Positions 55,081-64,000 of a DNA stretch of 64,000 nt are shown here, in pieces (the stretch's first letter is position 1; each line of letters starts with the position of its first letter). The notes beneath the pieces are model-generated. The model did no database searches. It was not told the origin of the DNA and saw only the letters and a list, made by a program, of their open reading frames with translations. The stretch comes from Malania oleifera (lineage: Eukaryota > Streptophyta > Magnoliopsida > Santalales > Ximeniaceae), in the NCBI RefSeq assembly GCF_029873635.1, contig NC_080426.1, positions 54,946,093 through 55,010,092 on the forward strand, given 5' to 3'. Position numbers and translations under genes: made by a program.

Positions 55081-57644
55081 TGGCTTAGGTTTGGTCTCCT
55101 GAACCCTTTCAATATTTTCAATTTAAGTCCATTTTAGCCAAATTTAATGCCCCTGATATGAAGATGATAATGGGGACTTATTAATGCATATGTCTTGGGA
55201 CCTAAAGTCTTTTCAAGTATGCCCAAAAACCTGACGTCGATTGACCAAAGGGCGCCCTAAGGTCATTCGGTCCCTAAGGTCAATCTACGGCAATTCTGCG
55301 CATACCTACCTACCATGCATGATGTAAATTATTACAAGCCATAGGGTGTACAGTCCATAATAAATATTACATCCCATAATGAAGAAATGAAATAATATAT
55401 ACAAATACAGTACAAAATTCTTCGTTCTTTGGTACAAACATTGCACGCCATCATAGTATGTCTTTCAGTCTGAATACACGTACATAGTGAACTTGCATGC
55501 AAGCTTTAGTACAATTATCAGCACCAAGAGTATTTGTCATGATCAAAACTGGGTGTGATCTATCAGGTCAACAAAGGTGGTTCAAAACAAGACTCCATAC
55601 GAAGCTTGGCACAAACGTAAGCCACATGTAAATCTTTTGAAGATTTTTGGCCGCATCGATTACTCACATATACCTTCTCAACAACGAGAAAAGTTTGATG
55701 AGAAAAAAGAAAAATACATCTTTCTTGGGCATAGTAATGAATCTAAAGGATATCGTTTACTAAACCCAAATACTAATGATCTTATAATCTCCCGAGATGT
55801 TATTTTTGATGAAATGACATCATGAAATTGGGAATGAAGTTCTATGCAAAGAACAAAATATTGAATATACCTAGCCCATCCTCAATATTCAACAATCAAG
55901 ATTCTCAATCAAACAACAGCCTAGAAGCAAGTCAAACTCCATAAGAGTTTCTCAGTTCACCAGAAACTACAAGTTCACAGACAAGCACTTCAAGATAGAT
56001 TTATTCAGAGTCATAAAATCCACCGAGAAGGGTACATTCTTTAAAATAAATTTATGAAACTTGTGAAATTGCTTTTTTTTTTTTTCTTTCTTTTTTCTTT
56101 TTGCTTGTGAACCACAGTTCTTTGATGAAGCAGCAAAGGAAGAAATTTAGATAAAGGCCATGGACGAAGAAATTGCAACAATTGAGAAAAACAACACATA
56201 AAAGCTTGTAGATCTACCCGAAAGCAAAAAAGTAATTAAGCTAAAATGGGTCTACAAGATCAAGTACAAAGAAGATGGTTCCATACATAAGCACAAGGCT
56301 TGTCTAGTTGCAAAAGGCTATTCACAGTAGCCTGGAATCGACTTCAGTAAAACTTTTGCACCAATAGCTTGTGCAGAGATGATACAAACAGTTCTTGCCT
56401 TGGTAGCTCAACAAGAGTTACTAATCTTCCAAGTCTATGTCAAATCAACATTTTTTAATGGAGAATTAGAAGAAGAAGTTTACGTGGAGCAACTTGAGGG
56501 TTATTTTGTACTTGGTCAAGAAGACAAAGTATATAGGCTATGAAAAGCCTTATGTGGATTAAAATGAGCTCCACGAGCCTACAATAGCAAGATTAATTCC
56601 TACTTTTGTAAAAAAGGATTTCAAAGAAGTCACAATAAGCCTTCACTTTTCGTGAAAAAAAGGAGGTATGAAAAATTTTCTCCTTATTTGTTTATTTGTT
56701 GATGATGTAATTTACATAGGCATAAATCTAGCAAATGGTGGAAGAATTCAAGGAAGTTATGATGAAAGAATACGAGATGATGGATTTGGGCCTTATGAAA
56801 TATTTCCTTGGAATTCAAGTCCGACAATTAAAAGCGAGATATTTATTTTTCAAAAAAAAAATCTTGAAAATTTATTTAGAAAATTCCAAATGAATAATTG
56901 AAAACCAATTTCTATTCCAATGGCCATAAATGTAAAGCTATAGTTGAATAACGACGCACTGAAGGTCAATGAAAAAATATTCCAAAGTCTGGTTGGTTCC
57001 TTAATATATTTAACCAATACAAGGTCAAATATTGTTTACCTAGTCAGCTTAATTTCAAGATTTATGCATCAACCCAACAGGCTACACAATGCAGTTGAAA
57101 AGAGAATTTTACATTATCTTAAAAAAACTAGGAAATTCAGCGACAAATATGTTAAGAAAAAATAGATGGAATACACTAACAGTGACTAGGCAGGTTCAAT
57201 TGATGACTAAAAAAGCACCTCCGACTATGTATTTGGCATATGATCAAAATAATTTCATGGGCATCCAAAAAGCAAAAATAGTGGCGCTTTCATCAGCAAA
57301 AGTAGAATATATTTCGACAATAGATGTTGCGTACGAAATAGTATCATTATGACTATTGGACCTATAACAAATTTAAGATACTCCTATAATTATTTACTAT
57401 GACAACATGTCCACAATTGCTATGATGAAAAATCCAATATTCCATAGCTGGACCAAACATATTGAGTTACTTCATCACTTCATTTGGGAACTAATCTAAA
57501 AAGGATAAATTCATCTACAGATCTTACACACTAATAAGCAAATGGCAGATTTATTCATCGAGGTAGTGACAATAGAAAAATTAAAGAAGGCAAAGGATCA
57601 CAAAAAAAAAAAAAGGCGACTAAAGAATTTTGTGGAAGGTGAAG

Positions 57645-57887
57645 TGTGTGGAATTGTGTAGATGCCTTAAGAGGTAAGGCATGCATGTAACATGCAAGCT
57701 AGAATTTGCTTGCAGCAATTGATGCTAGCACCCAACGGACATTGCATGCCTGTAAAGGCATTACTGCATTATACATGTAATCAGATGAAATTGAAAAATA
57801 TAGCAGCTCCCTTCTTTACATCCCTATATACTCCATAATTCTATATTTTCATATATATCCTATGTAAATAGCTTCCGTTACCCAACA
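57645..57887 (+). repeat. 3' LTR of copia E
   Basis: Begins TGTGTGGAATTGTG after a purine-containing GTGGAAGGTGAAG and ends TACCCAACA. Confidence 0.75.
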
Positions 57888-58003
57888 TTTTGATTGGTAG
57901 TATTTGCATTCATTGAAAAAATGTCGTGTTTATAGGTTTAAATCCATGTCCACATACTCTTTCTTTTCCCCTTTAAATCACTAAAATCATTGATAGTTGT
58001 GTT

Positions 58004-58128
58004 TGTTAATGTATATAACACTTGTCCCACATCGATTTGATAAACAAATCTTTCCTTTAGACTAGACTATAAATAGGATACCTCTCTTGTATATAAATCA
58101 CACTATTCAATATAATTCAGTTCTCTTG

Positions 58129-58174
<46 letters not shown>

Positions 58175-60664
58175 ATGGTATCAGAGCTGCTATTTTCTTT
58201 TAGTGGTCCTTAGCCTATCCAGAGTTGAGTATGCTCTGTGATTGCCACTATAAGTGGATCTTTCACATCAAAAATACTTCTTGTGCAACCTCAGTATATC
58301 AAGAGTTAAGTATGCTTTGTGATTGCAACTATTATTAGTTCATCCTTCATATTAGAAAAACTTCTTGTATATCCTTTTCCTACTTGTTTGATAGCCTCTA
58401 GCCATTGCCTACCTCCGACCGCCACCATTGCCTTTGATCGCCACCGCTCGTATCTAGTCACCACCTTCGACCGCCCGCCTTTGGTCCCTGCCTCTGACCG
58501 TAGCTGCCCGTCTCCTGTCGCTGCCTCTAACCAAAGTTGCTTCTTTCCATTTGCCACCACCCTCCTCTAGCCACTATCTTCGCCTTCGCACACTATGGAG
58601 CATCTTGAGGCTTCAAAACCCATTGCCATCATTATGGAAGGCCCCAACTACATTGTATAGGCTTAGGCTATGTTGAGTTTTCTCAAGGGCAGAAAGCTTT
58701 GGAGATATCACTGAACCAGAGAAAACTGATGGTGAAGCCAATATCAAATACATAGACCATCTTGTGGAGTGGGATAGAAAAAACCACCAGATCATCACTT
58801 GGATTTGCAACACGTGCATACACTCCATTACTCTCCAGTTTGGGAGATTTAAAACTTCCAAATCACTTTGGGACTTTTTGGAGAAACGTTACACCATTGC
58901 AGATTTGTTTCATCAATATCAACTTCTAGGCACCCTACACCGCATGCAACAACAAGCTGGGCAATCCATCAATAATTTCCTATCTGAGATGCACTATGTT
59001 TGGGATTAACTTGCTTCCTCAGAACCAGAATTTACAGATGCCACTAATGTAGAAAAATTTTCCAAATATTGGGATTGTAACCACTTGGTTCTTTTTCTAA
59101 TGGCCCTCACAAATGACTTTGAGCATGTCTGTGCATCTCTCCTTCATCGCAGTCCCTTACCTACTTTGGATCAAGTTGTCACTGAACTTCTCTCTGGAGG
59201 AAACTCACATTGCCCCTCACAAGACGACCCCTATAGATACTATGTTCGCCACTCCCAGGGGACCTCACGCCAATACAAAGAGCCTCCATTTAGGCTTTCA
59301 AAGAAATTTTGCAATTACTGTAAGAAACTAGGACACATTCTATTGGAATGTACGGTTTGAGTTTACCACTTTTATTAGAGACAAGCCCCTAGTCATCTTC
59401 AACATGATTGTTTCCAAAACCCCAAGAGACATTCCGAGCAATACCTATTTTGTGGTACTCCTAGATCCGCCGCCACTACTGCCGAATATTCATCATCCAC
59501 TACTTCCATTGAAACGTTCTCTGCTTCTAACATAGATCAAATTATCCAACAAGTCCTTTCTCATTATGGTAATCCATCCTCAAATGTTATGTTTGTAACC
59601 TTAGGTAATTCATCTTGGTTCTCTGACTCTGCATGTTGTAATCACATGACACCTGATTCCACCCTCTTTTCCACCAAACATCTTGCTAGCCATACCCGGG
59701 CCATTCAAACTTCTAATGGTTCTCCTATGAACGTGAGACATATAAAAAAAATTTCAACATTAAACACTTCTCTTCCTTATAATTATTGTATTCCTCAGCT
59801 CACTCTCAATCTTATATCTGTTGGTAAATTATGTGACTTCGGTCCAACTATCATTTTTTTTGCTTCTGGTTGTTGCGTGTAGGATCCATAGACGGGACAA
59901 ACTCTTGGATTAGGCCGTAATGTTGGACGACTCTTTGAGCTCATTAATATTCAAATTCCATCTTGTTTCTCCTCATCAGTTCAGATGGCAGCTCCAGTCT
60001 CATCCACACCATCCATCAGTTTTGGCATTCTTATCTTGGTCATACTTCTGTTGGTTGCCTCAAAACCATAGTGTCTAGTGGTCATTTGGGGCTTGTTAAT
60101 AAAAAACAATTTAATTTTCTTTCTTGTCACCCTTCAAAAGTGACTCATCACAAAAGTTTCTCTTCTTCTTCTGCACCATTTGACTTAATTAACTTTGATG
60201 TTTAGGGCCCATCTCCCACTGCTACTATGGAAGGCTCTTAATATTTGTCATTTTTATTGACGATTACTCCGGTTACACCTAGATATTTCTTATGTGTAAT
60301 CAATATGAATTACCCCAATTGTACTTTGATTTTGCTACCACGGTCAAAACTCAATTTTCTTGCAATATCAAAGTATTTCATGCAGACAATGTAGCTAAAT
60401 ACATAGACTCTTGAGTCCTTAACAATCTTCACCAACATGGCTTACTTTCTCATCGTTCATGTCATGACACCTCTTAACAAAATGGGTGTGCTGAGAGCAA
60501 ACACCAAAACATTCTCAATAACGTTCGTGCTCTTCTCATATCTGGTTTGTGTCTTGAACATTTGTGGGGTGAAGCTACTCTTATAGCTGTTTACACCCTC
60601 GGGCTTGGTTTGCCAAGTTTATTACTATTGACTTTTTGAGTCCGTCTCCTATTTTGATTATTAC
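58004..60664 (+). mobile_element. copia element F, 5' LTR, gag, protease, integrase (fossil)
   Basis: A short LTR (58004-58172) starts TGTTAATGTATATAAC, has a TATA box (CTATAAATAGG near 58068) and ends in a (CT)n run. A primer-binding site TGGTATCAGAGC follows at 58176-58187. Plus-strand coding pieces: gag (TWICNTCIHSITLQFGRF near 58797), zinc knuckle (FCNYCKKLGHILLEC near 59310), protease (SSWFSDSACCNHMTPD near 59610) and pre-integrase/integrase (near 59990-60600). It gives way to a family-B LTR near 60670. Broken in many places. It resembles the copia at 26308 in LTR start and gag. Confidence 0.88.
58131..58171 (+). repeat. (CT)n microsatellite at the end of the copia F LTR
   Basis: About 20 CT dinucleotides directly before the LTR end and primer-binding site, so the microsatellite is part of U5. 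Confidence 0.9.
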
Positions 60665-61108
60665 AAACGATAGTATCTCATCAGTGTGCTTAGTGTATGA
60701 ACAGGTCTAGCTTTCTAAAGCGCAGATGACACATTAGAAATAGAAGCTGAAAAGCACTCAAATGAGCACATCTTTCGATGCAATCCATGGAATTCTTGAG
60801 GAGTAGAGCATGAAGCCTTTGTCTGTTTTAAGTTGTATTTTTATATTTATCATTTGGGTCTGTAATTATAATGAAAGGTTTGTAATAATTAATGCATATC
60901 ATGCATGTAGGGATTATAAGCTCAAGACCATAGATGGACCTTTTCGGTCAACCGACACCAGATTTTTAGGACTAATTAAAATGCTCAAAGACCTTTGACT
61001 GACCAAAGGTCCAAATATATTGCATGAAAAAACCCCCATATATTTTAAAAGTGGTAATCATATGAATAGGGGTGACGTCAAATGAAATTAAGACTGAATT
61101 TTACAAAG

Positions 61109-61447
61109 TTGGTGTGTTCGGTCGATCGAACCCCAACATAAAGAGCACTTCGGTTGACCGAACCTCTTTGGTGTAAAAAATTTGACCAATTGGTTGACCA
61201 CTTCTAAAATGAACTGCAATGCCCTGGTCAACTAAAGTGGTACGTGGGGAAACCCTAACGCCCTGGTCAACCGAACTTGTAGTAGAAAAATGGTCTAGTT
61301 GACCGAACGTTCAACTTTGGTCAACCGAACTTGACCTAGTCGACCAAACCTCAAAGATCCAAAAATCGCCTCAAGTCTAGTCGACCATCTCCTTAGTTCA
61401 AAAACAACCTGGTTGACTGAACTGAGCAACCCGGTCGACCGAACCTT
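61109..61447 (+). repeat. array of GGTCGACC-type palindromes in LTR B4
   Basis: About ten units: GTTCGGTCGATCGAAC (61116-61131, perfect 16-mer), TTCGGTTGACCGAACC (61150), GGTCAACCGAAC repeated, CTAGTCGACCAAACC (61338), CCGGTCGACCGAACC (61430). An outlier lies at 60949. The array ends about 145 bp before the TATA box. Confidence 0.88.
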
Positions 61448-61590
61448 ATAAATGGTCAAGCAAACCTCTCGGGTTGCACTATTTTTACCGAGGTTAATTA
61501 CGGTTAAAACAGGGTTAATTTTATTATACTCTTTTAAAACAATTTTAATAATTCCTCTAGTGTCCCCAAATGTCATAATTCTTCCAATGT

Positions 61591-61600
61591 CTATAAATAG
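61591..61600 (+). promoter_or_regulatory. TATA box of LTR B4
   Basis: CTATAAATAG, downstream of the palindrome array. The text before it (GTGTCCCCAAATGTCATAAT) is shared, inverted, with B1, B2 and B3. Confidence 0.7.
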
Positions 61601-62749
61601 GAGTTCATTTTCTCAATTAACACATGATTAGGGATTTTGATTAGGAAAATTTCCTCTGAAATTTTGAGAGCTCTATCTTCCCAAACTAAGCCAAATACTC
61701 TTCCATTGATCATTCTGTTGCAAAACCCTTTTTGAGAGAGAGTATCTTGAGAGATCCTACATTGCTTATACTCTCATTGGCTTGATTGATTGTTAATTTT
61801 GTTAAGAGTTAGGTCAAAAGGTTTTCCCTAAGATTTAATCTATAAATTCATTTTTGGGGAAACATTCTTTAACTTGTGACTCTTAGCATTTTGATTGTAA
61901 GACTCTTAAGCTTGTCATGTATTGTGAAGCAAATATATATATATTTTTTTGACAAGCTTGTGTTACAAATATCTCTTATGCTTAATATTTTTGAAAATCA
62001 TTTTTGAGATATTTGATCATTCTATTGGAAATCTTTGAAACCCTATTTGTCATTGAGATATATTTATATATTGTTTCAAAGATCGATTAATAATACAATC
62101 TTGCACTTGATTGCTTAGTGCCATTAACTTGAGTGTTATTACACACACATTTGCACTGAGCTTATTGTTCCTATCTGCTTGAGGTGCATTAATTATTGCA
62201 TGTGTGTATTGGTACAAATCTTCTTGCATTAGAAGCATCCTTACTTGTACGAAAATTTGTATTTGTTGATTATTGTATTCTAGGCGTGGGCCTGAAGAGG
62301 GAGACTTGCCCTAGTAAAAGTCCTAGATTGACTTAGACTCAGCTAGGAAAGTCAGATGCCCCATCCTAGTAAGGTGTTGTAACTGGTGCCGCTCCACACG
62401 TTAAGTGAGCAATAGTGGTAATCCTCGGGCTTGCAGGCTGAGGCGAGGACATAGGCAATATTGGCCGAACCCCGATAACATATCGTGTGTGCACTTTACA
62501 TTTCAACACTTTATATTTACTACACATGTATGTTATTCTCAATTGTCTGTGAATGCTGCACATGATTTAATTTCCGCAATGCTGCAAATGATTTAATTTC
62601 CGCATATTATATTTATCTGCGCATTTGGAATTGCATAGACAGACCCTAGGTTGTGTATATACTGTTGCTGGATAGTTTAACCTAGGAAATATTCTTTTTT
62701 AAAATACCAATTCACCCCCTCCCCTCTTGGGAATACACCAATTCCAACA

Positions 62750-62763
62750 ATTGGTATCAGATT
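62750..62763 (+). promoter_or_regulatory. primer-binding site of B4
   Basis: ATTGGTATCAGATT directly follows the LTR end and matches the tRNA-Met type used by copia elements. Confidence 0.85.
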
Positions 62764-63140
62764 CTCATTGCATTGACTTAAACGTTTTCCTAAAAGATCG
62801 AGATGGCTCACTTTGGTGTATCCCCATTCGCAGAGGGACAATCACCTTCCAGACCTCCATTGTTTTGTGGTGTTACACCCACTAGAAAAATTCAATGAGC
62901 ATTTTTATAAAATCTATGGACTGGAGGGTCTGGCAGGTGATTGATAAAGGAATTTGTATGCTAGTAGAAAATGATAATAGTTTGATGCATTCAAATTCAC
63001 ATGCCATAGACTTACTGTATTGCGCTTTAGATTCTAATATTTTGCTTGATTTTGTGGTATGTAAGAGTGCACAGGAGATATAGGTTGAGCTTAAAAAGAT
63101 ATATGGAGAGTCCCAGGAGAAGGAGACCACCACTTCGATA

Positions 63141-63725
63141 GTGTCAAGCTCAAATGATCTGGAAGTGGTAAATCACAGGGTTAATGCAATAACAGAACGG
63201 GAGGTATATGATTCTCTCTCTTGCTCGATGGATGATTCTTGTGTTCAATGTTGTATTGCTTCATGTGCTGAATCATATAAAGAATATAGTGATAATCCTG
63301 CTATTGATGCACTTGATGATTCTCATATAGAATATGAGACTAAATTATGCGTTGAATTATCTGTTGAAAATTATGATTATACTGTTGATGTTGCATGCAA
63401 TGATTCTAATAACAAATATTGTGACATATCTTGTGATGATTCATCTGATAGCTCATGTGATGTTTTGGCCGACAATTCATGTAATGATTCATATGATAAT
63501 TATTATGTAAAATTATGTATTGAATCACATAATGAATTTATTGATGAATGCATGTTTTTGAATGAAAAACTAGAAAATACTTTATCGAAAATGCATAAGC
63601 TTCTAGTTAGGATTAATAAACAAAAAGCACTTTTGAAAAATGAGAATAAGGGGATAACTGAACAATTAAAAGAATTAAAGGAACATCATGCTATCCTTGA
63701 GAAAAAAAGATTACGAAAGTCTTGA
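63141..63725 (+). pseudogene. gag C-terminal region of B4 (acidic plus coiled coil)
   Basis: A 194-residue open stretch. Residues about 25-135 are rich in Asp, Ser and Cys with loosely repeated CDDSSDSSCD-like text. Residues about 140-190 form a Lys/Glu/Leu coiled coil (ENTLSKMHKLLVRINKQKAL). Sirevirus gags carry such an acidic and coiled-coil C-terminal part, so this is not a host gene. Confidence 0.75.
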
Positions 63726-64000
63726 AAATCATTTGTTTGAAGAGAAAAATTGAAGACTATTCTGAAATGATTTTCAAAGTCACAAATGAAAGAGATAACC
63801 AAGATTAACCCTTAGGAGTTAAAAGAAGTAAATAGTTCAAAAAGGGTTCATCTTATAAATCTCATTGCCATGCCTCATCAAGTAGAAGTAGAACAAATAA
63901 TGTAATCATTCATGTGCATATAAAACTTGCTTATACATTGGAAAGAAAGGGCACATTAAATACACTTGTTTAGGTAGAGGTGTCAGAAGCATGGATAAAG

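Larger units (their letters stand above)
53525..55573 (-). mobile_element. family-B solo LTR, copy B3, inside copia E
   Basis: Runs from TGTTAGTTTTGG to GGTCAACA, 2,049 bp, with an exact target duplication AAGGT (53520-53524 and 55574-55578). It lies within the integrase region of copia E, whose text continues on both sides. A poly-G tract lies near its left end (53560-53578). Its palindrome array (54762-55080) has a different core from B1, B2 and B4. A TATA box lies at 54630-54639 on the minus strand. Confidence 0.92.
50545..57887 (+). mobile_element. copia element E with both LTRs, carrying two nested LTR insertions
   Basis: The LTR pair is about 50545-50754 and 57645-57887: both hold AATTTGCTTGCAGCAATT, CATGTAATCAGATGAAATTG and end ACCCAACA. 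A diverged tRNA-Met primer-binding site (GCGGCATTAGAGCC, 50760-50773) follows the 5' LTR. Coding remnants on the plus strand: gag (RSLPTKFENIVVVIQEF near 51301), zinc knuckle (near 52330-52400), protease and pre-integrase (VLYAPNLFQNLLRVGQLL near 52708), integrase (near 53090-53500 and 55577-55825), RT (near 56150-56720) and RNase H (near 57240-57350). The LTRs differ in more than one base in ten, so the insertion is old. Many breaks. No 5-bp duplication was found, and the first bases of the 5' LTR do not align. Confidence 0.85.
60680..64000 (+). mobile_element. family-B element B4 (Sirevirus-like copia): 5' LTR, PBS, gag
   Basis: The LTR runs from about 60680 (start not clean) to 62749, ending GGGAATACACCAATTCCAACA, and is followed by a primer-binding site TTGGTATCAGA. 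Gag starts at the ATG at 62803 (MAHFGVSPFAEGQS) with MSIFIKSMDWRVWQVIDKG near 62896. An acidic, Ser/Cys/Asp-rich stretch and a coiled coil follow (63141-63725), then a zinc-knuckle-like KKGHIKYTC near 63940. This gag layout points to the Sirevirus lineage. The rest lies beyond the window. It is the only family-B copy here with internal sequence. Broken in a few places. Confidence 0.82.

Noticed and set aside
63141-63725. Long acidic open frame as a host gene
   Set aside because: Follows an LTR, a primer-binding site and a gag start; layout matches the C-terminal part of Sirevirus gag.
1-64000. tRNA, rRNA or snRNA genes
   Set aside because: I looked for tRNA T-loop text (GGTTCGANTCC) and saw only tRNA-complementary primer-binding sites. 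Weak candidates may have been missed without a covariance search.

Overview
The window is nuclear DNA of a flowering plant, most likely a eudicot. It is AT-rich, has plant-type introns and plant transposon families, and carries two recognisable plant organelle-RNA genes. About four fifths of it is transposon-derived. I count two apparently intact protein genes (a PORR-domain chloroplast splicing factor at 14476-16068 and a DYW-class PPR protein at 47190-50018) and one GC-rich host-like exon that is broken (25628-26080).

Layout. 1-9833: the 3' end of a Ty3/gypsy chromovirus, its LTR split by a 5.0-kb hAT transposon (3214-8247, 8-bp target duplication), then the 3' end of an L1-type LINE. 10528-13002: a solo gypsy-type LTR with a 5-bp target duplication. 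14270-16900: the PORR gene with telo-box promoter and a 44-bp tandem repeat downstream. 17900-25600: relics, namely a LINE ORF1 piece, copia and gypsy LTR pieces, and copia gag/integrase and RT pieces on the minus strand. 25628-26080: the broken exon. 26308-34170: a copia gag region, then a minus-strand gypsy-type LTR hosting two solo LTRs of a Sirevirus-like copia family (called family B here). 34200-35117: the end of a CACTA transposon. 35118-40191: one LTR (family D) split by a non-coding LTR element whose LTRs lie head to head, with a 1.05-kb non-autonomous hAT in one arm. 40600-46237: the 3' end of a Tat/Ogre-type gypsy element with a 62-bp tandem array before its LTR. 47190-50018: the PPR gene. 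50545-57887: a copia element carrying another family-B solo LTR. 58004-60660: a second copia. 60680-64000: a family-B element with LTR, primer-binding site and gag, running off the window.

How the parts relate. The two intact genes are nuclear genes for organelle RNA processing. From memory, their Arabidopsis counterparts (At4g01037, WTF1, and At4g01030, PCMP-H65) are neighbours on chromosome 4, so the roughly 31 kb of nested transposons between them here probably expanded an old gene pair.

The most unusual signal is a promoter-side feature of the LTRs. Four different LTR families each carry an array of 10-16 bp palindromes, mostly built round GTCGAC with family-specific arms. Where a TATA box can be seen, the array ends upstream of it. 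One copy of family B has exchanged the GTCGAC core for GGGTGCCC-type palindromes in the same place.
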